Shown piece by piece: positions 52,925-61,398 of a DNA stretch of 64,000 nucleotides. Below the pieces are notes generated by a model. That model saw nothing but the letters and a program-made list of their open reading frames with translations. It ran no database searches and was not told where the DNA came from. A program made the translations under genes and the position numbers. Numbering within the stretch: the first letter of the stretch is position 1; every line of letters begins with the position of its first letter. This DNA comes from an uncultured Robinsoniella sp. (GTDB taxonomy: Bacteria; Bacillota; Clostridia; Lachnospirales; Lachnospiraceae): contig UQCR01000007.1 of assembly GCA_900539655.1 (NCBI GenBank), positions 48,488-112,487 of the forward strand, in the 5' to 3' direction.

Positions 52925-54298
52925 ATGAAGGAATATGATGCATTAATAATTGGTTTTGGTAAAGGTGGTAAGACACTTGCGGGAAAACTGGCAGCACAGG
53001 GGAAACGCGTTGCACTGGTGGAAAAATCAGATCAGATGTATGGAGGAACCTGTATTAATGTAGGATGTATTCCTTCAAAATCCCTTGTCCTCAATGCACA
53101 GACAGCAAGGAGGAATCAGGAAACTGATTTTATCCAAAAATCTGACTGGTATGCCAGGGCTATTCATGAGAAGAGAAATCTTACGGCTATGCTCCGCGGT
53201 AAAAATTTTGCAAAGCTGGATGATCTGCCCAATGTGACCATTTATAATGGGACAGCCAGCTTTATATCCAATACGAAAGTTAAGGTTCAGATGAAGAATG
53301 AGGATCTGGAAAATGAAATACTGGAGGCCGGGCAGATTTTTATTAATACAGGCGGCACCCCGGTTGTTCCGGAAATAGAGGGGCTTCAGGATAACCCCTA
53401 TGTATATTTCAGCGAAACTTTAATGGATCTGGAAATATTGCCAAAGAAGCTGGTTATCATCGGTGGGGGATATATCGGACTGGAGTTTGCTTCCATTTAT
53501 TCCGGCTTTGGGTCAGAGGTGACGGTACTGCAGGATGGTGAGACACTGATTAAACGTGAGGACCGTGACATTGCGGATGCGATAAAAAGTGCACTTGAAA
53601 GTTCCGGCGTTGCTTTCCGGCTGGGTGCGAAGATTGAGCGGATTCATAATAATGGGGATCATGCATCCGTAACTGTTGTCTGGAAAGGTGAAAGACAGGA
53701 GTTAGAGGCAAATGCAATTCTGGTTGCGACCGGCAGAAAGCCTAATACGGCAGAGTTAAATGCACAGGCGGCAGGAGTAGAGCTTACGTCCAGAGGTGCA
53801 GTAAAGGTAGACGGGAACAGGAAAACTACAGCTCCTAATATCTGGGCTATGGGAGATGTGGTTGGCGGTCTGCAGTTTACTTATGTCTCACTGGATGATT
53901 TCCGCATCGTCTGGTCCCAGTTAAATGGAGGGCAGTATAATGAGAAGAAACGCCAGAACGTGCCCTATAGCGTATTCATTCATCCTTCATTTTCCCGTGT
54001 GGGAATAAACGAGGATGAGGCAAGAAAAGCCGGATATCATATTAAAATTGCCAAACTTGCTGCAGCAGCAATACCAAAAGCACAGGTATTAAAACAGCCT
54101 GTTGGGTTATTAAAAGCCATAATTGATGAAGATACCAATAAGATTCTGGGTGCTATGCTGTTTTGCGAAGAATCATACGAAATGATTAATCTGATTAAGC
54201 TTGCGATGGATGCCGGCCTGGATTATCAGGTATTAAGGGATCAGATTTATACGCACCCAACTATGAGTGAAGCATTCAATGACTTATTTGCAGTATAA
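52925..54298 (+). CDS. RclA/MerA-like FAD disulfide oxidoreductase
   Basis: A 457-residue class I pyridine nucleotide-disulfide oxidoreductase. FAD binding: LIIGFGKGGKTLAGKLAAQGKRVALVEK. Redox pair: GGTCINVGCIPSK (CxxxxC near residue 43). NAD(P)H loop: VIIGGGYIGLEFASIY. Second FAD motif: IWAMGDVVGGLQFTYVSLDDFRI. The C-terminus has THPTMSEAFNDLF, the His of the active-site base, but no C-terminal Cys pair as in MerA. It resembles RclA-type flavoproteins, which reduce Cu(II) or hypothiocyanous acid. The function is inferred from family. It lies 35 bp after the rhodanese-thioredoxin gene. Confidence 0.85.
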   Translation: MKEYDALIIGFGKGGKTLAGKLAAQGKRVALVEKSDQMYGGTCINVGCIPSKSLVLNAQTARRNQETDFIQKSDWYARAIHEKRNLTAMLRGKNFAKLDDLPNVTIYNGTASFISNTKVKVQMKNEDLENEILEAGQIFINTGGTPVVPEIEGLQDNPYVYFSETLMDLEILPKKLVIIGGGYIGLEFASIYSGFGSEVTVLQDGETLIKREDRDIADAIKSALESSGVAFRLGAKIERIHNNGDHASVTVVWKGERQELEANAILVATGRKPNTAELNAQAAGVELTSRGAVKVDGNRKTTAPNIWAMGDVVGGLQFTYVSLDDFRIVWSQLNGGQYNEKKRQNVPYSVFIHPSFSRVGINEDEARKAGYHIKIAKLAAAAIPKAQVLKQPVGLLKAIIDEDTNKILGAMLFCEESYEMINLIKLAMDAGLDYQVLRDQIYTHPTMSEAFNDLFAV

Positions 54299-54325
54299 TT
54301 TGACATAATTGAATAGTAGAAAAAG

Positions 54326-54388
54326 TACCGCTCCGAAAGGATCAATGTCGTTTAGTTAACATTGACCGAAAGGATGCGGTATTTTTAA
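54326..54388 (+). terminator. Terminator after the RclA-like gene
   Basis: TACCGC (54326-54331) pairs with GCGGTA (54376-54381), and inside TCAATGT (54342-54348) with ACATTGA (54359-54365), followed by TTTTTAATTTT. Confidence 0.85.
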
Positions 54389-54396
54389 TTTTCCTA

Positions 54397-54438
54397 TTGA
54401 CAAAAAACAATAACTGTATATAATCATATATATACAGT
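54397..54438 (+). promoter_or_regulatory. GntR-ABC operon promoter and operator
   Basis: TTGACA (54397-54402), 16 bp, TATAAT (54419-54424). ACTGTATA (54413-54420) and TATACAGT (54431-54438) are exact inverted half-sites covering the -10. This fits autorepression by the YtrA-type GntR encoded next. Confidence 0.75.
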
Positions 54439-54475
54439 ATATACTATAATATCAATATTGATAAGGAGTGATCGT

Positions 54476-54850
54476 TTGAAAGTCATCGTTTCAAACCAGT
54501 CGGAACTGCCGATATATGTACAGATAAAAGAACAGATCAAAGAGCAGATAATGAATGGGACAATACCGGAGGGAGAGACACTTCCCTCTATCCGGCAGCT
54601 GGCTAAGAACCTGGGGATCAGTGTGATCACCACAACCAGAGCCTACAGTGAGTTAGAACAGGAGGGATTTATTGCTGCCAGACAGGGCAAAGGCAGCGTT
54701 GTATTGCCACGGGATAACGAAATGGTCCGGGAGCAGTATCTGAAAAGGATTGAACAGGCATTTGAAACTGCAATTGAAAATGCACGGTATGCGCAGATTC
54801 AAAAAGAAGAGTTAGTACGTATCTTAGAAGCGTTATTACATGAGGAGTGA
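54476..54850 (+). CDS. YtrA-subfamily GntR regulator
   Basis: 124 residues from TTG at 54476 (AAGGAG 8 nt upstream); a TTG 18 nt earlier lacks a site. The GntR winged helix covers residues ~8-75 (LPIYVQIKEQIKEQIMNGTIPEGETLPSIRQLAKNLGISVITTTRAYSELEQEGFIAARQGKGSVVLP), followed only by a short C-terminal helix, as in YtrA. Such regulators sit in front of ABC transporters and respond to cell-envelope antibiotics or other signals. The ABC ATPase gene starts 5 bp after its stop. Confidence 0.92.
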   Translation: MKVIVSNQSELPIYVQIKEQIKEQIMNGTIPEGETLPSIRQLAKNLGISVITTTRAYSELEQEGFIAARQGKGSVVLPRDNEMVREQYLKRIEQAFETAIENARYAQIQKEELVRILEALLHEE

Positions 54851-54855
54851 AAGGT

Positions 54856-55713
54856 ATGAACATATTAGAAGTAGAGGGCTTATCGAAACAAAGAGGTGGA
54901 TTTCACCTGAATAATATCAGCTTTCAGATTCCGGCTGGTTATATTTGCGGCTATGTGGGACAGAATGGAGCAGGAAAGACCACGACCATTAAGCTGATTA
55001 TGGAGCAGTTAAAACATGAAACAGGTACAATCAAAGTAAATGGCATTACCTTTTCGGAAGATGAAATAAAATATAAAGATCAGATCGGCTATATTGCAGA
55101 TGAATGTTACCTGCCGGGAGAATATACGCCAGTAAAACTGGCTGCGATGCTGAATGGATTTTATCCATCATTTCAAAAGCAAGTATTTTATGACTATCTC
55201 GCTAAATGGAATCTGCCTAAGGATCAGAAAATAAAAGAGTTTTCAAAAGGAATGAAGGTTCGGATAATGTTTGCATGTGCGTTATCCAGGGACACCAAGA
55301 TTTTAATTATGGATGAAGCTACAAGCGGGCTGGATCCGGTCATTCGCACGGAGATCCTGGAAGAACTTCAGGAATACATTGAAGATGGAGAAAGGAGCGT
55401 TTTGCTTTCTACCCATATAATGAGTGATCTGGATCAGGTGGCAGATTTTATTTTCTTTCTGAATCAGGGCAATAAAGTGTTCTTTGATACCAAGGATGAA
55501 ATCCTGGATAAATACGTGGTGATTAAAGGAGGTCTTGAGGATCTGACAAAAGATCTGGAGAAAAAACTGATTGGTGCCAAGAAAACCCAGATTGGGTTTG
55601 AAGGCCTGTTGGAAACGGAACAGCTGGAGTATATACGAAAGGATTTTCTTGTTGAAAAGCCAAGTATCGAGCAGATTATCGTGTTTTATATTCAGGGGGT
55701 GAGAAAAAGATGA
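54856..55713 (+). CDS. ABC transporter ATP-binding protein
   Basis: About 285 residues. Walker A YVGQNGAGKTTTIK (~residue 35), a Q-loop in the YIADECYLPGEYTP region, signature FSKGMKVRIMFACALS (variant of LSGGQ), Walker B ILIMDEATSGLDP and H-loop STHIMSDLDQ are all present. The C-terminal extension (~215-285) is typical of YtrB/CcmA-type exporters. The ATG at 54856 is preferred over a GTG at 54847. The stop overlaps the permease start by 4 bp. Together with the permease it probably forms an exporter or a sensing module under YtrA control. Confidence 0.92.
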   Translation: MNILEVEGLSKQRGGFHLNNISFQIPAGYICGYVGQNGAGKTTTIKLIMEQLKHETGTIKVNGITFSEDEIKYKDQIGYIADECYLPGEYTPVKLAAMLNGFYPSFQKQVFYDYLAKWNLPKDQKIKEFSKGMKVRIMFACALSRDTKILIMDEATSGLDPVIRTEILEELQEYIEDGERSVLLSTHIMSDLDQVADFIFFLNQGNKVFFDTKDEILDKYVVIKGGLEDLTKDLEKKLIGAKKTQIGFEGLLETEQLEYIRKDFLVEKPSIEQIIVFYIQGVRKR

Positions 55714-56369
55714 CAGGAAATACAATGCGTTTCTTAAAAATGGATTTTGGAACCTTAGCTATGATGAATAAAATCGTATTCTTCTATCCAATTGTGGTGT
55801 TTTTATTTGTGATATTTCAAGGTTCTTTTGTTATGGGGGCATTTATGCTGATTTTTCTTTTTCCCACATTGGCAATGACGCCGTTTCTGGGAGAAGAAAG
55901 CCAGAAGATCAAAATATTTTATGTATCACTTCCGGCAACGGTAATAAATATGGTATTGGGAAGATACCTGTTTTTATGCACCAGTGCTCTTGGGCAAATG
56001 GTTGGGGGTCTGTTGATCGCCGTTATCTGCAATGGATTTGGCATACCGATTACAAGCCTGGACGTTGGACTGTTTGTGGGCGGGGTATTGTTGGATATTA
56101 CAGCTTGTCTGTTTATGTATCCATTGGTATATAAAGTGGGGATTGCAAAGGGAAGAAGCATCATTGGCGTCATGCCTATACTGGCAGCCGGACTGATTGC
56201 CCTGCTTTTTACAACTACCCAGGAAAAGATTGGTTCTTACCAGGAGATTTTACAGTTTGTCATGAATAACGGGTATTTGATTACAGCGGGGGCATTTGTT
56301 TTAGTATGTATTCTGGCTGCTGTATCAGTTATAATCAGCATCCGGATTTGTGAGAAACAGGAAATATAA
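55710..56369 (+). CDS. ABC-2 type permease
   Basis: A 219-residue membrane protein with about six helices (for example VFFYPIVVFLFVIFQGSFVMGAFMLIFLFPTLAM, GVLLDITACLFMYPLVY, YLITAGAFVLVCILAAVSVII). The EESQKIKIFYVSLPATVINMVLGRYL loop is characteristic of ABC2_membrane_5-type permeases paired with YtrA/YtrB-like proteins. It overlaps the ATPase gene by 4 bp. The exported substrate is unknown. Confidence 0.88.
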   Translation: MTGNTMRFLKMDFGTLAMMNKIVFFYPIVVFLFVIFQGSFVMGAFMLIFLFPTLAMTPFLGEESQKIKIFYVSLPATVINMVLGRYLFLCTSALGQMVGGLLIAVICNGFGIPITSLDVGLFVGGVLLDITACLFMYPLVYKVGIAKGRSIIGVMPILAAGLIALLFTTTQEKIGSYQEILQFVMNNGYLITAGAFVLVCILAAVSVIISIRICEKQEI

Positions 56370-56404
56370 GTTGAATTTAGCTTATTAGATTTAAAATGAA
56401 AGAT

Positions 56405-56507
56405 GAATGCTGTAATGAATGATGCAATGAACGATGTAATAAATGACGCAATGAATGCTGTAATGAATGATACAATGAACGATTCAATAAATGCTGTAAT
56501 GAATGCT
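56405..56507 (+). repeat. Minisatellite, 48-bp higher-order / 12-bp basic unit
   Basis: GAATGCTGTAAT starts at 56405, 56453 and (partly) 56501, giving an exact 48-bp period. Each 48-bp unit is four diverged 12-mers of the form RAATGMTGYAAT. The array ends about 20 bp before the ribosome binding site of the next small gene. Confidence 0.85.
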
Positions 56508-56532
56508 CAGCCAGGATTCGGGAGGTGGATAT

Positions 56533-56736
56533 ATGCAAAAATATGGAGTAATTAATGGTACGCTCATTGTGGTTGTTCTGATATTAAATTTCCTGAAAAT
56601 AATTCCGGGCGAATTATTCATAGCAGCAGTGGTAGTATGCGGAATTATGGGAGTTATCATAAGATATGGTAATTATCGCTGTTGCAGTTCTTTCCGACAG
56701 GTTATCTTACAGTTCAAACATACCATTAAAAAGTAA
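56533..56736 (+). CDS. Small membrane protein
   Basis: 67 residues from the ATG at 56533, with GGGAGGTGG upstream. Two hydrophobic segments (GVINGTLIVVVLILNFLKII and ELFIAAVVVCGIMGVII) are separated by a short polar turn, and the C-terminus is basic (FRQVILQFKHTIKK). I do not recognise a family. It follows the ABC permease and a minisatellite and ends at a strong terminator, so it may be the last gene of that operon. Confidence 0.6.
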   Translation: MQKYGVINGTLIVVVLILNFLKIIPGELFIAAVVVCGIMGVIIRYGNYRCCSSFRQVILQFKHTIKK

Positions 56737-56738
56737 AT

Positions 56739-56791
56739 AAGGGATCGAAAAGAGCAGAGATGGTTATAATTCTCTGCTCTTTTCGATCCTT
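56739..56791. terminator. Strong bidirectional terminator
   Basis: GGATCGAAAAGAGCAGAGA (56742-56760) pairs perfectly with its complement at 56771-56789, loop of 10 nt, between convergent genes. Confidence 0.9.
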
Positions 56792-56803
56792 CACACACAA
56801 ACT

Positions 56804-57358
56804 TTATATAATCAATTCAATAATACCAATTGCAATTAACAGAATGGAGGAAGCGGGAGATAACATTTTAATAAACCGGAAATGGAGCAGCCGGTATCCT
56901 AAGCGGTTGCTTACATGCATAGATATACAGGAAAACAAAGCGGCAAAAAATGCAATATACAGCGGTGACATATCCATGACGCCGGCACTGAAAGAAGGGG
57001 GAATGCAGTTAATCGCAAGAACAAACCCCAGAAAGACAGTTTCCTGCATACAGGGTGCACAGAAATCCGGTCCGCTTTCCTGGTCTTGGGTATTTTTGGG
57101 AATAGAATCTTTGATCAGGCAGAAGTAACCAAAGAAAATCATAATTACTGCACCTATAAAATTTGTATATACCAGGAAGTTTCCGGAAATTAACCTGGCA
57201 GCATAGGTTGAACCGAAAGCGCAGACTCCGGTTGTCAAACCTATCAGAAAGTTAGAAAATATGGTAAGCTTCTGACCACGTATCCCCATATTCATTCCGA
57301 TAACAAAGTTATCCAGATTGACTGCGATACCAATCAAAAGCGGAAACATGATTGACAT
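56804..57358 (-). CDS. MntP/YtaF-like membrane protein
   Basis: 184 residues with six predicted membrane helices in two similar halves. The first half has GIAVNLDNFVIGMNMGIRG, the acidic membrane motif of the MntP/YtaF (DUF204) family. The second half has LAINCIPPSFSAGVMDMSPLYIAFFAALFSCISMHVSNRLG. The central loop (DQESGPDFCAPCM) has two Cys. MntP exports Mn2+, and YtaF is a sporulation-associated homologue of unknown substrate. The length and the NLDN rather than the usual DA(F/L) motif point more to YtaF. GGGAGT lies upstream of the ATG. Confidence 0.75.
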   Translation of the reverse strand: MSIMFPLLIGIAVNLDNFVIGMNMGIRGQKLTIFSNFLIGLTTGVCAFGSTYAARLISGNFLVYTNFIGAVIMIFFGYFCLIKDSIPKNTQDQESGPDFCAPCMQETVFLGFVLAINCIPPSFSAGVMDMSPLYIAFFAALFSCISMHVSNRLGYRLLHFRFIKMLSPASSILLIAIGIIELII

Positions 57359-57592
57359 ATTAAAACTCCCATCTGCCTGCCTTTGCAGGCATTCAAATCA
57401 GGATGGTGACAGCTGTTAACGGTTTATCACCTCAATATAATATATTCGGGGATATTCTGTATGTGACAAAATGGGGTGGTGTTGAATGAGGACGCTTTGT
57501 TGGTGGGGAAGTGACCTGTTGATAAAATATGCTGCCTTATTTGTAAGGAGATTAAAAATATTAGAATTTTATTAAAAATTACAGACAAATAT

Positions 57593-57620
57593 TTGATAAT
57601 AAAGATACTTATGGTATAAT
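57593..57620 (+). promoter_or_regulatory. Promoter of the zinc-ribbon gene
   Basis: TTGATA (57593-57598), 16 bp, TATAAT (57615-57620), about 80 bp before the start codon. The rest of the 57359-57698 gap shows no other recognisable element. Confidence 0.65.
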
Positions 57621-57698
57621 TCAGGTAACGGCTTGAAATATCAGTTGTTAGCAGCCCGGAAACCAAAAAGAATAGATAATAATACGGAGGTAAACAAA

Positions 57699-58172
57699 AT
57701 GACAGGAGATATATTCAGCAGTTTAATGAAAGGCTTATCAGAGTTGATGCCGGAGGATGATCCTTGTATCAGGGCTTTCCAGTTACAGAGTGACATTAAG
57801 AAGTTAAAGGCAAAAGAAGATGACATTTATAAAGAAGTTGGCAAAAAAGCATTGGAGCAGGATGGGGAAATTCGTTTTCCGGAGGATCTTAATAAGCTTT
57901 TGGAGGCCAGAAGACAGCGCCAGGCAGCAGAAGAAGAACTGTTTGACCTTCAATCTGGAAGAAGAGGCAGGGAAGAGGATGACACTGAGGGATGTGATGA
58001 AGAGGAATGTACAGTCTGTGAAGCATGCGGCGCAAGAAATGCAAGTGACCATCTTTTCTGCAAAGAATGCGGGGCAAAGTTAAAAAACGAAGGTAGAAAA
58101 TGTCCTGACTGTGGAAATGATGTAGAGTCAGATGCAAAATTCTGTGGACAGTGTGGTAAAAGAATGGGTTAA
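57699..58172 (+). CDS. Zinc-ribbon protein with coiled-coil N-terminus
   Basis: 157 residues from the ATG at 57699, with ACGGAGG upstream. The N-terminal ~85 residues form charged helices (QLQSDIKKLKAKEDDIYKEVGKKA, LLEARRQRQAAEEELFDLQ). The C-terminus has two double-zinc-ribbon modules: CEACGARNASDHLFCKECGAKL and CPDCGNDVESDAKFCGQCGKRM. Such proteins are widespread in Lachnospiraceae and lack a defined role; they may act as scaffolds or metal-binding adaptors. No membrane segment is seen. The next gene has its own promoter. Confidence 0.8.
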   Translation: MTGDIFSSLMKGLSELMPEDDPCIRAFQLQSDIKKLKAKEDDIYKEVGKKALEQDGEIRFPEDLNKLLEARRQRQAAEEELFDLQSGRRGREEDDTEGCDEEECTVCEACGARNASDHLFCKECGAKLKNEGRKCPDCGNDVESDAKFCGQCGKRMG

Positions 58173-58177
58173 AATCG

Positions 58178-58206
58178 TTGACAGAAGATGGAAAATGTCT
58201 TATAAT
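58178..58206 (+). promoter_or_regulatory. Consensus promoter of the hydrogenase fusion gene
   Basis: TTGACA (58178-58183), exactly 17 bp, TATAAT (58201-58206), about 50 bp before the start codon. Confidence 0.85.
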
Positions 58207-58255
58207 TAATAATAATAATTATTACTAATATTAAAACTGGAAAGGAAAAGTACCT

Positions 58256-61099
58256 ATGAGCAAACATCAGTTTACGGACATACGGGTTCCGATTGAACCC
58301 GGCAATCCATCTATTCAGCGTCATGAGGAAAAATGCATCAAATGCGGACAGTGCAGGCAGGTCTGTACAAATGACATCGCAGTTGCAGGAACATATGATT
58401 TGGAAAAAACAGGGGATATACCAATCTGCATACACTGTGGGCAGTGCGCCAATGTCTGTCCCGTGGACAGCATTACGGAAGTCTATGAATATGACCAGGT
58501 ACGTGAAGCGGTAAAGGCAGAAGATAAGATTGTGATCTTCAGCACATCACCGTCTGTAAGGGCAGCACTTGGTGAGGAATTCGGACTGGAAGAGGGCAGC
58601 TTTGTCCAGGATCAAATGGTGGCGCTTATTCGGGGACTGGGAGCGGATTATGTTCTGGATACCAACTTTGCGGCTGATCTTACGATTATGGAAGAAGCCA
58701 GTGAACTGGTAGAACGTGTGACAAAAGCTAATAAGCCGCTGCCACAGTTTACCAGCTGCTGTCCGGCTTGGGTTAAGTTCGTGGAAACTTACTATCCCGA
58801 TATGAGAGCACATATCTCCACGGCAAAGAGCCCGATTGGAATGCAGGGACCCACTATTAAGACTTATTTTGCTAAGAAAATGGGAATTGACCCTAAAAAG
58901 ATTGTCAATGTGGCGGTAACGCCTTGTACGGCAAAGAAGTTTGAAATACGCAGGGAAGAAATGAATGCGGCGTCTAAGCATCTGGGCATAGACGGCATGC
59001 GGGATATGGATTATGTCATTACTACCCGGGAACTGGCAAAATGGGCAAAGGAACAGGAAATTGATTTTGCTTCCTTAAAAGGCTCAGACTATGATGATTT
59101 TATGGGTGAAGCATCCGGAGCAGGCGTTATTTTTGGAAATACCGGCGGTGTTATGGAAGCAGCAGTACGGACAGCCTATCATTTTATAACCAAAGAAGAA
59201 GCACCCGAAGAACTGTATGACCTTCAGCCGGTGAGAGGTTTGCAGGGAATCAAGGAAGCCAGTGTCAGAATCGGTGATCTGGATGTGAAGGTGGCTGTAG
59301 TATACGGAACGGCTAATGCCAAGAAGCTTATAGAGAAAATAAAAGCCGGAGAAGCTGATTATCATTTTGTGGAAGTTATGACCTGTCCGGGAGGTTGCAT
59401 TGGCGGAGGCGGACAGCCTAAGGATACAAAATGGCTGGGTGATACTTTAAGAGAAAAACGTATTAAGAGTCTGTATGACAGAGACAAGAGCATGAAACTG
59501 CGTTTGAGCCATAGGAATGAAGAAATTATCAAATTATATGAGGACTTCTATGGTGAGCCTTTAAGTAAACTTGCAGAAGAAATGTTACATACTGTATATT
59601 TTGACAGAAGCGGGGATTTGAACGCAGGTTCCGATGAGAAGAAGAAAGGCAGCGTGAAGAGTATGGCGAAGTTTAAGTGCAGTATCTGTGGATATATTTA
59701 TGATGAAGAAAAAGAAGGGGCACCTTTTTTGGAGTTAAAAGAATGTCCGATTTGTAAGAATCCTTTAGATGTATTTGAAGAAACAGGGGAAGGAAAATCG
59801 GAAGAGGGCTCTGCTGAAAGCAGTAAGCAGGAGAAAGCTCTTCACGCTCAGGCAGGAGAAGCAAAGGAAGAGAATACCCTTGCTTATCCTGCAGAATATG
59901 CCAGAAAAGATCCAAAAAGCCGGTTTATGAGTGAGATACACCAGATGGCAATGTCAGGAGAACCTATAATCGAAGCGATGGGAACGAGAATGCCAATGCC
60001 TGGCTGGGATGAAATCCTGATTCTGGGCGCTCAGTTAAATCCACCGCCCCTGGATGAACATGCCCCGGTAGATATTACGACGGTAATCGGAAAGCATGCG
60101 AAAAAGCCTATGGTTTTAGAAGGTCCGGTATATATTTCACATATGTCCTTTGGCGCACTGTCCAAAGAGGTAAAAGTGGCATTATCCAAAGGAAGCGCCA
60201 TGGCAAAAACTGCTATGTGCAGTGGTGAAGGCGGGATTCTTCCGGAAGAAATGGACGCAGCATATAAATATATTTTTGAATATGTTCCAAATCATTACAG
60301 TGTAACACCGGAAAACCTAAGAAATGCTGATGCAATTGAAATTAAGATCGGACAGGGAACGAAACCGGGAATGGGCGGACATCTGCCAGGAGGCAAGGTG
60401 ACCCCGGAAATTGCAAAGATTCGTAATAAACCTCTTGGTGAGGATGTAATCAGTCCGTCTAAATTTGAAGATATTAATTCAAAAGAGGATCTTAGGGATA
60501 TCGTGGAACAGCTTCGCTATGCATCTGAGGGAAGACCGATTGGAATTAAGATTGCAGCAGGAAGAATTGAAAAGGATCTGGAATATTGTGTGTTTGCCAA
60601 GCCTGATTTCATTACCATTGACGGGCGGGGCGGTGCTACCGGTGCAAGTCCGAAAATTGTACGGGATGCGACCAGCGTGCCGACGATCTACGCATTATAC
60701 CGTGCCAGAAAATATCTGGATGAGGCAGGTGCGGACATTGATCTTGTTATTACGGGTGGTCTGCGGGTATCTTCTGATTTTGCCAAAGCAATTGCCATGG
60801 GAGCTGACGCAGTAGCGGTAGCCTCTGCAGGCTTAATTGCAGCTGCATGCCAGCAATACCGTATCTGCGGCAGCGGCAATTGTCCGGTAGGTGTGGCGAC
60901 CCAGGATCCGGAACTTAGGAAACGCCTGAAAGTAGATTTATCGGCAAAACGCGTTGCAAACTTTCTCAACTGCAGTTTTAAGGAACTGAAAACATTTGCC
61001 AGAATTACCGGACATGAAAATCTGCATGATTTAGATGTCAGTGATTTATGTACAATCAGCAGAGAGATATCGGAATTTACGAATATTCCCCACGCATAA
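58256..61099 (+). CDS. [FeFe] hydrogenase - rubredoxin - glutamate synthase-like fusion
   Basis: 947 residues in three parts. (1) Residues ~20-440: two 4Fe-4S ferredoxin motifs (CIKCGQCRQVC, CIHCGQCANVCP) and a full H-cluster domain with L1 TSCCPAWV, L2 GMQGPTIKTYFA and L3 EVMTCPGGCIGGGGQP. (2) Residues ~470-512: a rubredoxin-like module, FKCSICGYIYDEEKEG...CPICKNPL. (3) Residues ~545-947: an FMN-binding GltB-like domain with SFGALSKEVK, GQGTKPGMGGHLPGGKV, GGATGASP and GSGNCPVGVATQ. The glutaminase domain of glutamate synthase is absent. It resembles group A2-type hydrogenases, which are linked to glutamate synthase, here as one chain. Electrons could pass between H2/protons and the FMN site via rubredoxin. 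The physiological acceptor is unknown. Confidence 0.9.
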   Translation: MSKHQFTDIRVPIEPGNPSIQRHEEKCIKCGQCRQVCTNDIAVAGTYDLEKTGDIPICIHCGQCANVCPVDSITEVYEYDQVREAVKAEDKIVIFSTSPSVRAALGEEFGLEEGSFVQDQMVALIRGLGADYVLDTNFAADLTIMEEASELVERVTKANKPLPQFTSCCPAWVKFVETYYPDMRAHISTAKSPIGMQGPTIKTYFAKKMGIDPKKIVNVAVTPCTAKKFEIRREEMNAASKHLGIDGMRDMDYVITTRELAKWAKEQEIDFASLKGSDYDDFMGEASGAGVIFGNTGGVMEAAVRTAYHFITKEEAPEELYDLQPVRGLQGIKEASVRIGDLDVKVAVVYGTANAKKLIEKIKAGEADYHFVEVMTCPGGCIGGGGQPKDTKWLGDTLREKRIKSLYDRDKSMKLRLSHRNEEIIKLYEDFYGEPLSKLAEEMLHTVYFDRSGDLNAGSDEKKKGSVKSMAKFKCSICGYIYDEEKEGAPFLELKECPICKNPLDVFEETGEGKSEEGSAESSKQEKALHAQAGEAKEENTLAYPAEYARKDPKSRFMSEIHQMAMSGEPIIEAMGTRMPMPGWDEILILGAQLNPPPLDEHAPVDITTVIGKHAKKPMVLEGPVYISHMSFGALSKEVKVALSKGSAMAKTAMCSGEGGILPEEMDAAYKYIFEYVPNHYSVTPENLRNADAIEIKIGQGTKPGMGGHLPGGKVTPEIAKIRNKPLGEDVISPSKFEDINSKEDLRDIVEQLRYASEGRPIGIKIAAGRIEKDLEYCVFAKPDFITIDGRGGATGASPKIVRDATSVPTIYALYRARKYLDEAGADIDLVITGGLRVSSDFAKAIAMGADAVAVASAGLIAAACQQYRICGSGNCPVGVATQDPELRKRLKVDLSAKRVANFLNCSFKELKTFARITGHENLHDLDVSDLCTISREISEFTNIPHA

Positions 61100-61146
61100 C
61101 AGATATTTCTCTCACTGAAACGTTGCCAAAATAAATAAAATGAGCC

Positions 61147-61198
61147 AGCCGTATCCACAGCAGATTACAAAAAAATGTAACTGTGATCAGATACGGCT
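61147..61198 (+). terminator. Hairpin after the hydrogenase fusion gene
   Basis: AGCCGTAT (61147-61154) pairs with ATACGGCT (61191-61198); inside, CACAG pairs with CTGTG and TTACA with TGTAA. Only a short T-rich tail (TATCTTATATG) follows. Confidence 0.65.
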
Positions 61199-61398
61199 TA
61201 TCTTATATGATGAAACAGAATCTTCCGTACTATTTTGCATTAGGAGTATATATTGTCATGTAGTATTTAAAACTATGTGAAAATATACTAGATATAGTAA
61301 AAAAGTCTAAATAAATGTTGTAATATAAGCCAATATTAGATACAATAACAATGATGTCTAAAATCGTTAAAATGCAGAAAAAGGAAGATATGGTGAAT

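Noticed and set aside
56760..57128. 122-codon plus-strand ORF opposite the MntP/YtaF-like gene
   Set aside because: It begins in the terminator and is antisense to a well-supported membrane protein gene.
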